Shown here: positions 1-12,676 of the stretch, in pieces | Numbering within the stretch: position 1 is the first letter of the stretch | Layout of the letters: every line of letters begins with the position of its first letter | Source of the DNA: Diphasiastrum complanatum | Taxonomy: Eukaryota > Streptophyta > Lycopodiopsida > Lycopodiales > Lycopodiaceae | Length of the DNA stretch: 64,000 nt | Direction: 5' to 3' | Assembly (NCBI GenBank): GCA_029204225.1 | Contig: MU832056.1 | Span: 1-64,000 of the forward strand | Made by a program: the position numbers and the translations under genes | The notes under the pieces: model-generated | Told to the model about the DNA's origin: nothing | What the model saw: the letters and a program-made list of their open reading frames with translations, nothing else | Database searches by the model: none

Positions 1-715
1 ATCTATTGATACAGCGGCTTCGGGATCGAGGATTCTAGAAGGATACCATACATGCAATAGTGTCATTATACCGGCGGGTTATTGGTCAGGTCAGACTATC
101 AGGAGTCCTATCACCCGAGGTTGAGGAGTAATATTGGGGTTAAACAGGGATGTCCACTCTCACCTACACTCTTTGGACTATATGTTGATGAGATGTCCGA
201 CATGTGGATGAGGAGACTTTCTATAGACACACCATCCTTGGTCCAACTGAGCATTGTGGAGTACCATATCTCTGCCGGCGTCTGAGATCCAAGGTGAGCA
301 GTGATTCGGAGGAGAGGCTGAGATTCCTGATGTTTCTAGACACAGGCAGCAGAGACAGTGTCGACACCCAGATAGAGAGCCTGCTACCAGAGCACAGTCT
401 AGAGGTTTACGGCAACGGAAACTTCGACAAACAAGCTGGCGACAGAGGAGAGCAACATATCCAGTGGTACCATCACAGCATACCATACACTCTTTCTTCA
501 GGTTGCGGGACATCATGATGTATGACCAGCCCAATGGACCTGACTGGGCCAGGCACACTTTTCATACAGCCTATATATAGCATTTGTTTGCAGTTATTAA
601 TTCTTTTGGATTATCGAGCTTTAAGCTCCTATGTTTGCACAGTTGACATGTACCTTTTCTTAGTCCTATGTACCTTAGGGTATCTCAAAGGACATTAATA
701 AAGTTCTTTCTTTCT
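1..715 (+). mobile_element. LINE 3' portion (reverse transcriptase remnant and tail)
   Basis: A non-LTR retrotransposon remnant enters from the left edge. The segment near 130-185 encodes GVKQGCPLSPTLFGLYVDE, the RT block that precedes the catalytic YADD motif in plant LINEs. The reading frame then shifts (the frame from 204 runs to 518) and the YADD region is missing, so the copy is internally deleted and dead. The last 100 bases (ATTAATAAAGTTCTTTCTTT followed by TCTCTC) look like a LINE 3' end, although there is no clean poly(A). It is transcribed opposite to BOP1, whose missing 3' exons should lie further left, so it probably sits in a BOP1 intron. Confidence 0.8.
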
Positions 716-1385
716 CTCTCTCCACCTGAAATTTTACCGACCGGCATTCTCCTACGCCTAATTTGAACCGCTCAATATGTGCCACCTAATGCCCCCATGC
801 CCACTCACGGTCCCATCCCCTCAATAGCTTGGAAGCTAAACTAGGCTCTCTCTTGAGCTGAAGAATTTTCACAAGAGATTAATATGGAATCAAAAGCTCA
901 CATAGGTGGCAGAGGATAAAAGGAATTGCTTGCTAAATCAGGAGAAGCTGCCTTTTCCCGTGGCCTGATGGGAGTAGTACTTGATTGAAAAAATACCTTG
1001 AGTTTTGCTTCCATTTTCCCCAATCTTAATTTATTGACACAAAGGGAAATCAAAGTTCACAAACAAATCGATACCGCAAAATTTACTACTAAATAGACGT
1101 TACTCAGAAAAAAAATACCGTTGCAAATAAACTTCCCTTTTTAACCAAGGTGGTAGTTTATACAAAATATAAACAATCCTCAAATTTATAATTCTAAAAA
1201 GAAATAAGATCGTAATGGTAGTTCTTAATAGGACAGAGATGTTTAACTTTATGCTTATAGTCCACTTTTGGCAAAATGCAATATCTTTATCATACTTGTT
1301 GAAAGCAAGACATGAACTCTTAAATGTAGCTGAATGAACAGTCACTAGCCACACATCAGAGCATGGAAAAATCTAACCAACTTAC

Positions 1386-1518
1386 ACAGAAACTGCTATG
1401 ATTGAAAGTTGAGGATTTGGATTCCAGGAAACATGGTGCACACGACCATTCATATTCCACACTCTGCAGCAGCGGCCTGTTTGAACTTCCCAAAGTCGAA
1501 CTGTGCCATCATAGGAAG
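1386..1518 (-). CDS. BOP1: BOP1 exon 9 (first WD40 blade)
   Basis: The acceptor is the AG within TTGGCTGCAG, which completes an Ala codon and restores the frame as [20 protein letters not shown] then [14 protein letters not shown]. The donor is GTAAGT at 1385 (phase 2 out). It lies 4.9 kb from exon 8. The next exons are not in the window. Confidence 0.9.
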
Positions 1519-3922
1519 CTGCAGCCAACTGTGGGTGTTAGTAACAGCAATGAATTTGCAATTTGAACTACGGAGAGAAATGTAAGATGAAAACGTAAGC
1601 AAAGCATTCTTATGTTTCCTGACTACATAGCTCACTAACATACGTAGCGGTATAAGTGGGGAACAATCCTCCTGAACATAAGAGACAAGCTCAGAACTTG
1701 AGACTTTTGACAAGTTCATAAGTAGCCATTAGATGGCAAAATTTAGGTGTGAGCTTCATGCCTCTTAAGCAGAGGAAAAAAATATTACACAAATCTAAAC
1801 TGATCTAAGTACAGCATGTAAGAAACTAAAATAACAAATGGCATCAAACTACTTTTAGGAAATCGTCTGATTTTGGCTGCAACGCCTTCAACCATCCCAT
1901 AATTTTCTCATCACTTGCCACCTGATTGAAAACAAGGCACCCGAAACATTGAAACAAAACTAAGTAAAATATGTTAGAAACTGATTAAAAAAATGGCATC
2001 AAACTACTTTTAGGAAATCATCTGGTCAAATGCTGCAATGCATTCAACCATCCCATAATGTTCTCATCATTTGCCATCTGATTGAAGACAAGGCACCCTA
2101 ACCATTGAAATAGACAAGGTTTATAATAGGCCTCAATCTAATTCCTAGTTTAAGAAATTAGAGCTGCAAAACCAAAATAAAGACGCCATCTTTATCACTG
2201 CAACACATCCTAAGGTCCTAGACAATATATAGAACATCAAAAATGCTTGATTCTCATTTGCAAAACTCATAGTAAACCCAGATATCCGTTTATCTCCTTT
2301 TTGAAACACCAGCTCACTGACACTACTTACAGCATCAATCAGCAGTAGAAGAGGATATTGAACACACATTGTCAAATACAGCTAAGCAGGTTGCAAGGTC
2401 ACGATGAAAGTGTCCGACCCCCACTACTGAATCAAAGTGTTCCCATTAACTTACTCTAACAATGACTGTATGCTATTAAAATCTTAACTGTACTCAGTGG
2501 TCAAATATCTATTTCCAGTTTAGTTTCCTGGTAGTTTGGTCCCGCTTGGTCTTCTCTTTATTTGATTTCTCAGCTAGTTTTAAAAGGGCCTTTTGAGTGC
2601 ATTTATAACTCAGTCTGAGCTGCTTAAAACAAAGCTACTCTAAGCTGAGTAGCAAAGATTGCCCTTTCCACGATTGACAAGTAGCTGCAAGTCCTACTAA
2701 AAATAGGAACTATCAAAAGTACCACTAAGAATGCATAAGACGAGACTATCTCCAAAGGATGACCATCCAGTGTGAAAAAAATGTCATTGCATAAAGGATA
2801 TAGATGTATTGAAGACCATAATCTTGGTCTTGTTGAAGTTAACCTCAAACCCACAAAGCGATACAAAAGGAGTGCAACGTAATAAGCTGACATTGTAATC
2901 CCTCTCTAGTTAGGGGGAACAAAACCACATCATCAGCACATAGTAAACTAGAGATCAGTACAGCACACAATTGGCAACCGTGTCCACCATCCTCATGAAT
3001 AACCTGCTCTAATTCATCAGAGAGAGAGAGAGAGAGAGAGAGAGGAAGCAATTTTGCTTCATTCTAAAAGTACTACCAATCTATCGAGACAAGCCATCCT
3101 CTACCCCGAAAGACCCCAAAACTCTCATATAGTGCCATGACAGCCAGCACAATGTCCGAAGATAAACCAATGTCTCCAAGCCTCTCAATGAGCATATGAC
3201 TGGGTATTGAGTCAAAAGCCCACCTAAAAGTAACAACAAACTCTCTACCTCATATATTTTGCCTCCTCGATGAGTGTTCTAAGAGTGAAGACATGTTCCG
3301 ATATGAAATAATGTGCCCTGAAGCCCGCCTGTCCCAATGCATGCAATCGTTTATCCTCAGCCTCACAACTCATTGTCTCCTATGAAATGGTAATATAGAG
3401 CATATCCATAACATGTCCAATCATGATGATGCAATAATTCTATGGTTTCTTGGGGACAACACTTTTGTGGATCTAATGGTGGTGATTGGTATACTGGGGT
3501 GGAGGGAACTATAAATCATGGCAGTGTTGAGGAGGGTAGCAAGCATAGTGGATAGAATATCACCTGCATGGATGAGAAGCTCAGACGCAAGGTCATCAAA
3601 GTCATGGGCTCAATTTGTGGGCTTATAGATAGCCTCACGTACCATAAAGGAGATGATCAAGGAAAAGTTTGTGCATTCGTGTAAGACAGTAATGCGAGGG
3701 GGTAACGGCTTATGCATAAGTGTGGCCTATTTGGTCCAGGCATATAAATTCTTTAGAGGTGGAGCAGGGCACATGGGAGAACTCACATTAAAAGGCATCT
3801 ATGAAAAGCAATATAGAAGGTCAATAAGTCTCTTACCCTCGTAAGCCACCTTCTCATGGCGAGGGCACCACGAGATTGTGTGTCACAAAGATGAGAGAAT
3901 GTACAACTTTGGATGACATTAA

Positions 3923-3959
<37 letters not shown>

Positions 3960-6900
3960 TTATTGTCCATGAACTCTAAAAAGTATAAAAGACTAAATAG
4001 TACATGCCAAGTGTGATAGTCTATGTAGAAGCATAAAAATATGTTACCAAAAAACAAAACTCAAATGAAAACTAGTCTATGATTGTCTTAATTAGTCTAA
4101 AAGAACTTAGAAACTAAAAAAGATCTTTGCAAATGAGCAAATACTGTGAATGATACCATGAAACAACGATATACTAGTCAGTGCCATGATCTGTACATAT
4201 ATAAAAGTCAAATAACAAACAGGTCCTAGTAGAGTTGGAACTCTACTAAAATAAGAAAGGATAGATGCCCTCGAGACTGCAGGTGGTGCTGAAGATGGAG
4301 GGGGTCATCGTCTCCGAGGTCTCTGAACAGCTCTCAATCGCAGTATTAAGCGTTGCCTTTGATCACGATGTCAATCATGGAATGGGACATCAGACTCATA
4401 AACGAGAGACATTGCCCACTATAACTCAAAAGCCCCTATACACCAAACCTCTGTAGCATACAGAGCAGTAGGTGAGACCATAGTATCAAATAGCCTGTTT
4501 GTACTCAAAGCATCCCAAATATACTTCCTGAAACAGAAACGATGAAGACTAACCAAGGACGCATGACCCCTCCTCACCGTAGCTGCCACAGCCTATCTCA
4601 TGCTAAAAATAGGACCTGTGAAAAGTGTGCCCAAATATGTATAAGAGGATGCAATCTCCAAAGGCTGGTCATCCAAAGTAAAGCTTTGTCGGTGCATATT
4701 GGGCCCAAAAATGTTAAAGATCATGATCTAAGCCTTCCTGGTATGTGCACAAGATGGCAAGTTGTGCAAGAGTTCTAGAAATCTCTTGTTTTTGGCTACC
4801 ATATAGGCTTCCTTCTTACATCGTAATAGGGCGATATTAATGCTTCGCCTTGCAAAGAAGATGGAGAGAGGATGCGAACCTGGATGATATGGAGGTAGGT
4901 AGAGCAACCGACATTCCTCGTCATACCTTGTCTCATGGGCAATTAGCTGGAGAGCGGAGGTGACAAAACTTGCTTTATTGTCCAACGGGGTTTCATATGG
5001 TATATGGAGTAGTGAGTAGAGCAAATTCCGAAATAGGAATATCTAGGAGGCTATTATCAATTCCCATCGTCAAAGTCGACTAAAGAAAGGTTAACACAAG
5101 ATCAGGATTTGGTGACAAATGCTGGACTACTGCCCATCCATAGAGACATTGTTGTCTCACCCACGGAGCTATAGACACCAAATCAAGCAAGCTCAACTCT
5201 CCAATCGATCACGGCGTCCCATACCATCACAGCCTATCTTCAACCGTTGCAGACCTACATCTTGACGCTAGAGTAGCAAACATGTTGGCATAAGCACATG
5301 CATGCACCATCCACCCTTCGATAGAATAAACTGCACCAAAATAACGGGAGTTGAGATAAAGGAACAATTTGTCTTTTGATGCCCTATTTACTATGAGATC
5401 AGAGAAAGGCATCATTGTCTCTTTCGTAATCAGCCAATCACTCTCTGCTCATTAATATCATACGATAGATGTGTGCCCTTGATTATACAAGAGATGTTTC
5501 AGCAAAGGAAAGATATTTGCCAAAAGCCCACAGCACCTGCTCAAGTCCAACAGACAAGCATGCAACCTTGTAATACCACCTTTTTCTCCAAGCTTCATCC
5601 CCATATAAGAGTCCGAGTCAAAGGCAACTATCTCATCTAGACACCGAAACCAGAGAAGGAGTTGTCAACCTCCAATCATGGCAGCCTTGAGAGTCCAACT
5701 TCATGCCCCAAGGGCATTATGTTCAGCAAGTATTATGACATAATCATCCACCATCACCACATTTTTTAAACAAGTACCTTAGGACTTTAATTGATGCTAT
5801 CATTGTAGATAGTTGAAACATACCTAGATAGTTGTTTCGCAGGGGGCTATTGGCAAGCTCTGCTTTACACTACATAGCCTCACTTTTCTAACTGCATTAA
5901 TACATATAGTATATGGCCGTTTCTTTCTTATGCTTGGTACACACTTGAGAAGAATTCATTAATCTTATGTACCTTCTAATACTCCCATAATCACATCCTC
6001 CTCCAACAAACCATTAACTGGCTTTCCATTGTCTATCTATAGCTTCTAGGGTATGTATACCAAGTTCAGTCTACAGTATTTAGGTACTCATGTAACTCAC
6101 GCACAAAAGCTTAGGTGATTTCAGTATGCCAAAACTATAAAGTATACTCATCCAGGAAAATCTACACAGGTTACCTCTAACATCTTATGAGGAGCATTTT
6201 ACAGCACAGTGTACATAATTAAGACAATTTTTGCAACCAGAAATTTGAATCTCATCACCTTTATAAACCATATACATGTACCTGAAAGAATGGAATATAC
6301 AAATATAATATGAGAAGTCAATGATGTCATAAGGTAAAGCTTACAAAAAGTTTCCATGCAACATAGGATTCATACTCAAACAATAATTTAGAATACAAAA
6401 AACAAAAGCTCTATTATGAACGAACAAAGAATCCACATTGTGTTGTGATCCTTGAGATTTTCATACCCGAAACAAGCCACTGTCCGGACGGCTCTGTAGA
6501 TATTGAACAAATAGCTCCAACATGCCCGCGATACTCTAAAAAGCAAACCGTGGGAAAAGGCTGAAGGTCTTTGGGCTTTGGCAACTTGGGTACAAGTATC
6601 TCTGGATCAATATTAATCTGAAAAATTCATGAGACACCAAAATTCAGAGCTCCACTTCATAAACATAGTTAAATCTAAGAAAAAAATTGCACTAGATATA
6701 AACTTACACGTTTCTTTCGTGAACGAGGGCATAAGTACAGGTCCAAACATCGTTCAAACCTTTCCTTGATGAAATCAGCATAAGCAGGAACCATGCGAAG
6801 CGAATCAAACCTAGAATTGCAGAATGGTTATTGGATGTGAAGTACAACCCTAGGTGTGTCAACTTAAAAGATTGATGGTACAAAAATGACTAATCATACT

Positions 6901-9900
6901 GTTCACCTACTCAACTGTATAGCATCATATAACAAAGGCCTTCAGCAAATGCATAAAGACCTACTTCCTTGGCAAAAATTTCGGTCGATCTTCTTCATAC
7001 ATAAGTTGATAAGAATTTACTTCCTCCTGAGTCGGTATGTACTCAAAAGGAGGATTATAGGACTCTTCATGTCCTGCCAGAATGAAGATGACAACAAGGT
7101 CTTAAATAGCTTCGGTGACAGAGTCTTTCTTGATACCTGATGAAATGTACAAGCACACCAACAGACAGGACGCTGATACGAAAAATAAAATCAAACTCAT
7201 CCCACCATCCTCAAAGCTTCAATCTTCGAGTGTTCAATATAAGAAAGCAAGAAAAAACAGATTACTTCCTTTCACTTAGCAACCCCTTGTACAAAGAAAC
7301 TTGTAAGTCATGCAGAAACTGCTCTATCAAAATACCGGATGGTACATATTGAGAACAGCAGGTTGTACTCATGCAAAAAATTATGTGATTGATATCGAAG
7401 GTTACATTAGTGGTATAATAAGTTACTTTGGTAGCTGGAATACGTTTGTGCAGGTAAAAGAGGGTATAGCAACTACTTGAATCTTAAGTTGCAAGTGTTG
7501 TGGTCCGTGAATTTGTACTTCTCCATAAAGATATTATGATTCCTTTGATTTGAAGTTGGGCATTCAAATATTATACTCACACGTAAGTAGTACTTGTTTA
7601 TCAAGAGTGCGACCCTTATCCAAGCACAAACCCCAACCCTTAAACCAAAAGCAAGCTCTTGATAGAGAACGCATAACAACCTCATAACAGTCTTCGATCA
7701 TGCTCGTGACTCTGCTAGGTAAACAACAGCCCTTGTTTCCAGAAAATTTTCCTACTATTGTATGAACATTTGCAGCCACTAAATCCTACACCTGAAATGC
7801 CCATTAACTGTTCAAGCACTAAACTAAAACTCATATGACCGACCAACTAGCCACTATAAAGTTAAAAATAATCGGAATTCATGCATCTAAGAGCCATCAC
7901 TTCTAACATTGAGAAAATTTGCAATCCAATACCCTCTATTTGTGGCAACCCAAGATATTCATCAATGAGCTCTAGCATTTCTTTAAGGGAGTCATTGTCT
8001 ACATAACAAAGTCAATCGAACGCCCAGCTTACAACAAAGATCGACACACCAGCAGTTCTAATGGTACTGTTGACAAGTTTATTCATATAAGAGGGTGACT
8101 CAACGTACTCAAAGCTCTTTGCTCATATAATTTTGCAAGGCTTCCATTAGCATTTGATCTTTTCAGCCATTCATTTGTATTTGATAATATGGGCAAATAT
8201 TTAGATACTCGGATGGATTTTAGATAGTGACTGATTTGTCCATATGCAGTTGCAACACTCAGATTCTTTCTCTCAGGGGCCCCAAGATCATGAAGCAAGC
8301 AACTCTATATCAAATGGCTTCTTGAATAGTTACTTGCCTTCCCAAACCAGCTTTCCAAGTCAGGCAACTGGGATATTTGGACCTCCAGGATTGAAAAAGT
8401 TTCCAGGGAAGGTGGAACAGGAGAATGCCATGTCATTATCCTGTTGGTTGATCGTGCCCGCACTTCATTCAGGTAACAGGGACTCGGTTCATTAGCTAAA
8501 CTACTGAACATTGCAAACATATACAGAACTTCAACCAGCCCCTTCCTTGATTCACAAGCTTAAAGAAACTGACTCCTAACAGGTTTTAAGCAAAAATGGG
8601 AACATACATTATTGATCAGATGCATATCTCCAGAGGCACACACACAAAGCCTTCATCCCAGCTTTGATTTAGGGTTTTTAAAAGCAAATGAGAGGTACCG
8701 TGAGTGCACAAAACTGTGAACAAAGCCTATGGCCTCATGGGGAATATCTCCTTCCTTCTAGAAATACAACTACAGCTGTAAGCTTGGAAACCCTAATTCA
8801 AACTTTATGAGCTAAAGACACCAAACGAGCACAGAAAAATCCAATTGAACAAATTGACTCCTATGTTCAGTTTGGTGCAAATATTATTCTGCAATCTAGA
8901 CAGAGAAAATGTGAGACTAGCTTAGCTCTTCTGTATAAATGACCGCCTAAGTCACTGATTTTGACCAAAATCCACATGTGCATCAAGATCCCAACTACTT
9001 AGATTCACATAGACCAAAAGTATAACTGTAAGTGCATGTCAGTACGTAGACACAGTAACCTACCAGGTAGTTTGGTTTTTGGAGCAGGAACATAAGCCAA
9101 CCCATTTGCTGTATTCTCAGTTATTCGAAGATCATCACCCCAGAGCATATAAAATCGAGGTTTTTCCTTTGGAGTTTCCAACTTGAGCCATCCCTTTCTC
9201 AGTGCACGAACAAGCTTCACAACCTGCATATAAATCTCCACCTTATAAAGTTTGCCATTGATAACCATTAATTTCAATAAACATCAATAAAACGTGAGGA
9301 AATATATTGATATTTTTTCTTTCTTAGCAACTTCAAACTTCAAACAATACCTTTTTAGCTTCCCATTTTGAAGGAATAAATCGACGCTTGGGCTCGGGAG
9401 CACTTGATAAAGGATGTCCTTTATCTTCCCAGGTAAACCAATCTACATATGACTACAATTCAAAAGAACTGCAACATCAACAACCTTGAAAGCCAAAAAG
9501 GTTCCTCCAAATGCACAATACTGACAAGACTTCATAAATCAGGGATATGGTCACCTTCAAATTTTGTATATATATAAAAGCAAAACAAATAACCTTTTTC
9601 AACAAATCAATACCTCATGAGGATTCACTTCAGCGTGAGGAATTCTCCCTTGACGAATTCTTCTTATCATGTCAATTTCTTCACTAGTCAGCTGAACTTC
9701 TTCATCGTTATACTCATCATACACTTTTCGCCTGATATGTAGATAAACATAAGTAAAATCCTCAATCTATCAAGTAAAGGCATGCTATTGAAGTTATCAA
9801 TCATAAACTTAATCATCTGGCACTTTGCATTGCCTGAAGAACAATCGAAACGACAACTCTATTGCTGTTCAGTTTAACAATGACCTAAGAATTTTAATTA

Positions 9901-12676
9901 CCAATGACTAGGAAGTTTTACTTGGCAATGACTAATGAATTTTAATTAGCGACGACTAAAGAAAAGTGTATCATTATTCAGCTTAACAATCACCAAGGAG
10001 TTTTGATTAGCAATGACTAACAAATTTTAAATGCAGCATGGATCTAAGCACTTGGTCGTTTGCTTGCTCAGATACCGAAAGAAACTGGCCATCTTCCAAG
10101 GATGGCTAACATTTTAATGACAATAGGATGAAGGTAACAGATTACCTTCAAAAGCAAACTCAACAGTTTCAAAACAATGTTATGACCCTCAAGCACTAAC
10201 CTTTCTAAAAGTCAATAACGTATGGATAATCATCAATTTACATAACCTTCTACGACTTCTACCTAACATGCAGCATATGACAGAAAAGTGAATTTTTAGC
10301 ACGAATAAGATCATCAAGCCTCAGACGATGAATAATGTCCTAGCAAAAAAAATTGAGATTCACCTTACCAGTCCTTCAAGTCATCTGATCGTGCCAAGAA
10401 AGAGTCTAATTGATTCCTACGCTCCTTCTTTCTTAGCTTCTTCCCAAAGATGTCATAGCCAATATGCTCCTCATTGTCGTACCACACAAAAGGGACATCT
10501 CCAACAGTGTTCCGAGAAGGAATCTGCATCCATATTGAAATCGTAAAAGCAAATGTGAAAATTGATGATCTAAACTCGGGTTGCCTGTCACATGCAAAAG
10601 GCAGCCTCCTGATAGTTCGTAGGCCCCACATGCGGGCACAAACTAATCAATCTGGCATGGGATGGTCTAGCTCTAGAAGTATCAAGCCCCCGCTGTGCAG
10701 ATGCAGTAAATGTTCTATAAAGACAGCCAGCCCTGCACATTAGTGAGTAGTAAATTGAACCACCCAACTGAATCCTTTGCACTAAACAAACTCTTAAACA
10801 GTTACAAATGTAATCAGATACCGATTTAATTACTTGTTAAAAAGAGTTGATGATAATAACACAACAAAAGCAATGCAACTGCAAGGGACATATTGGGACA
10901 GTATCTCAGATGTGCGTCCTTTTCAAGTCCAAAGGCTCAGTTGATTAATGCTTTTAACTCCATGTTCACTGCTGAATAATTTTACCATATTTGTAGTAGG
11001 ATGGCTTCATGTGTACATTGTTTTGATATAGAGCGTCCACCAAAATGTATAAATATCTTGGCCAAAGGCAGCTCCAAATATGTGGTGTTGGTTCATCCTA
11101 CGTAGAATAACCTTAAACGGTCCCCAAAACTACCCAGAGGGGTCTGGAATGTGACAGCAACAATATTCCGTTTAAGACTCGATGAAATGACGTCAAAAAC
11201 ACCTCCAAACATGTGAGTGGTTCCAATCTATGGATAGTGACCAAAGCTACAACCTACTACTGTATTCCTGGTCAAAGAGGACCGCAATCAGCTTCAAAGT
11301 AGCCAAACCTGTGGACACCAAACATGTCCTAAATGGATAGATGTATTGAAAAACTTGGACATTCAACAAGTGTATTGGGTAAATACAATGTGATGTTTGA
11401 AGGTTTGTCCTTGGATGAAAAAGATGGTCAGTCAAGAGCTGAAGTCTAGGACCCCATATTTAAGGCATGTGAAATAAGACATGAAATTTCCTTCCTTAGA
11501 AAAAGATGTGGGAATCCTCAATAAAATCACAGCTTCAAACTCAGAAGGCTTTGTTTCCAAAAAGTCAAGATTTACTTTTAGGATTTTGGAGTCTTCTTGC
11601 ACACAGAATTATGCATCAAATACTGGCTTGAAACCCAAGAAGCTTCTTTTGCCAAGATGTCAAAATTGTGATTTCAAGGTTTTGGAACGAGGCCTCCTTA
11701 CACACAGGCTTGTGGATCAAATCCTGCAATCTAAAGGTCCAAATACTCCAGCAAGCCACAATAGGCAACAAGCAGAGATGGTACTTTAGCCAGCTATAAT
11801 AGGCCTTAACAAGTGATGGCGCTTGTTATGTTCCTGACTCACTAAGGCTAATCTTCATCTAATTTCACGTTACAAAAGTCCAGTGGGTTTAGGTCTTAAC
11901 TATAATGAAACTCAAGAGATAACTCCAGATAAGTGGTAGTTCAACTATGAATGGTTTAAAGGATGGAATCAGGAATCCTAGGAAAACTGCCCTTCGGAAA
12001 CTAAAAAGTACATCTTTAACCTGTCAAGCACTCAAATATATTAAAACAGCCAAGCCTTCAAAAAATTCACACAAGTTTATAAGTATTTGAGAACTTATAG
12101 TTCAAAACCCAGAATTTCAAAGTTCTTGCTATTTCTAGTTTTGCCACATGAAAACATAATCTGGCTAAGCTGTACACATTGTTAAATAGGTGGGAGAAAA
12201 AGACATCATGTCTACATAGAGTGATACAAAACCTCGTCCTCCGACGAATCGCTCTCCACGGCCGAGGGATGCAAGTCTCCATCACGTTCAGAGGCTTCAT
12301 CATCAGATGGGTGTGCAGAGCTGCCAGTTCCGTTGTCCACCCTCGCACTGTGTTCCTGCATGAAGTCCAACATTGCATCGTCGATGTCTCTCAGATTACC
12401 ATCTGCAATATCTTCATCTTCACCTGCACTTGGACCCTCTTCATATTCATCATCATCATCACCAGCAGCAGCAGCAGCATCACCCTGACCTTCATCTTCT
12501 TCACTTTCCAGATTCTCAATATCACTAGCATAATCTTCGATGTCTGATGGCAACTGTATGCTAAGATCAGACTCCTCCGCATCGGAATCTCCAGTGCCAC
12601 TGCGCAGCTGTACCTTCCCAGCAGACGACACAGCAGCCTTCGCCGATCTATCCTTGCGCTTCGACACGATCGCCAT
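1386..12676 (-). CDS. BOP1: BOP1/Erb1 ribosome biogenesis protein, 5' two thirds (9 exons, continues beyond left edge)
   Basis: Homologue of BOP1 (yeast Erb1), which acts in the nucleolus with Pescadillo and WDR12 (PeBoW complex) in pre-rRNA processing and 60S assembly. Nine exons join in phase with GT-AG borders: 12676-12233, 10523-10369, 9731-9614, 9452-9351, 9223-9064, 7073-6965, 6810-6708, 6617-6467, 1518-1386, giving about 491 codons. The first 148 residues are an acidic Asp/Glu/Ser-rich region. Residues about 150-400 are the BOP1 N-terminal domain ([56 protein letters not shown]). WD40 repeats start near residue 430 ([22 protein letters not shown]). The family is about 750 residues long, so five or more blades are missing here and are expected left of position 1. 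The ATG at 12676 (context ATCATGG) is preferred to the in-frame ATG at 12691, which has a poor context. I see no disabling lesion in the visible exons. Confidence 0.93.
1838..2110. repeat. Two diverged tandem copies of a ~155-bp segment in BOP1 intron 8
   Basis: The segment starting AACTACTTTTAGGAAATC near 1849 recurs near 2001. Both share CTTCAACCATCCCATAAT-like and TCTCATCA-TTGCCA stretches and AAGGCACCC. On the minus strand the right-hand copy (2001-2110) has a stop, while the left-hand copy is open and follows an AG acceptor-like site. It does not match BOP1, so it is more likely repeat DNA than an exon. Confidence 0.6.
2620..3900 (-). mobile_element. LINE reverse-transcriptase fragment in BOP1 intron 8
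   Basis: Minus-strand frames give the catalytic RT block [20 protein letters not shown] and then [12 protein letters not shown], typical of plant LINEs, with upstream RT and linker scraps towards 3900. Stops and frame changes are numerous, so it is an old dead copy. An AG microsatellite interrupts it at 3019-3044. Confidence 0.75.
3019..3044. repeat. (AG)n microsatellite
   Basis: Thirteen AG units, interrupting the decayed LINE RT frame. Confidence 0.95.
3927..3956. repeat. (GA)n microsatellite
   Basis: Fifteen GA units at the right-hand end of the LINE fragment. Confidence 0.95.
4250..5800 (-). mobile_element. Second LINE fragment (linker and RT C-terminal region)
   Basis: Minus strand: [20 protein letters not shown] and FTGPIFSMR (4590-4720) are the post-catalytic RT region, followed by LHRFCFRK and a [12 protein letters not shown]-like thumb region. 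To the right, [20 protein letters not shown] (4740-4830) is the endonuclease-RT linker. The central RT is absent between these two parts, so the copy is internally deleted, and multiple stops make it inactive. The stretch 5040-5800 contains weaker LINE-like scraps and nothing else I can name. Confidence 0.65.
6467..6617 (-). CDS. BOP1: BOP1 exon 8 (start of WD40 propeller)
   Basis: [20 protein letters not shown], then [20 protein letters not shown] and LVS. Phase 0 in, phase 1 out, donor GTATGA. The first GH...W repeat of the propeller begins here. Confidence 0.94.
6708..6810 (-). CDS. BOP1: BOP1 exon 7
   Basis: [20 protein letters not shown], then [14 protein letters not shown]. Phase 2 in, phase 0 out; donor GTAAGT. 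The [11 protein letters not shown] block is nearly invariant in the family. Confidence 0.95.
6965..7073 (-). CDS. BOP1: BOP1 exon 6
   Basis: Acceptor CTGGCAG, then [20 protein letters not shown] and [12 protein letters not shown]. Phase 1 in, phase 2 out, donor GTAGGT. Lies after a 2-kb intron in which I see no other feature. Confidence 0.93.
9064..9223 (-). CDS. BOP1: BOP1 exon 5
   Basis: [20 protein letters not shown], then FYMLWGDD and [12 protein letters not shown]. Phase 0 in, phase 1 out with donor GTAGGT at 9063. Confidence 0.94.
9351..9452 (-). CDS. BOP1: BOP1 exon 4
   Basis: 34 codons, [20 protein letters not shown] then [14 protein letters not shown], phase 0 to phase 0. Acceptor TTGTAG, donor GTATTG. 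Very close to the plant family consensus. Confidence 0.94.
9614..9731 (-). CDS. BOP1: BOP1 exon 3
   Basis: Completes the W codon, then [20 protein letters not shown] through [15 protein letters not shown]. Phase 2 in, phase 0 out; acceptor ATCAG, donor GTATTG. Matches the [16 protein letters not shown] region of plant BOP1. Confidence 0.92.
9878..10030. repeat. ~24-bp tandem repeat in BOP1 intron 2
   Basis: Consensus CAATGACTAAGAATTTTAAT plus four bases. Three clean 24-bp units (9878-9949) are followed by three more decayed ones to 10030. AT-rich, with no coding potential. Confidence 0.7.
10369..10523 (-). CDS. BOP1: BOP1 exon 2 (start of BOP1NT domain)
   Basis: Acceptor TGCAG, then [20 protein letters not shown] and onward to [11 protein letters not shown]. 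Donor GTAAGG at 10368, leaving phase 2. The RNTVGDVP...WY...HIGYD block is the signature opening of the BOP1 N-terminal domain. Confidence 0.93.
12233..12676 (-). CDS. BOP1: BOP1 exon 1 (acidic N terminus)
   Basis: 148 codons from [11 protein letters not shown] to ...DSSEDE, ending GAG before a GT donor at 12232-12231 (phase 0). Dense in D, E and S with an alanine run, as in other BOP1 N termini. An upstream in-frame ATG at 12691 would add five residues. Confidence 0.88.

Noticed and set aside
10328-10743. Overlapping plus-strand frames at BOP1 exon 2
   Set aside because: Antisense to a confirmed exon; no homology of their own.
12179-12547. 122-codon plus-strand frame opposite BOP1 exon 1
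   Set aside because: Shadow of the acidic coding region; hydrophobic composition follows from the reverse complement of GAT/GAA-rich codons.
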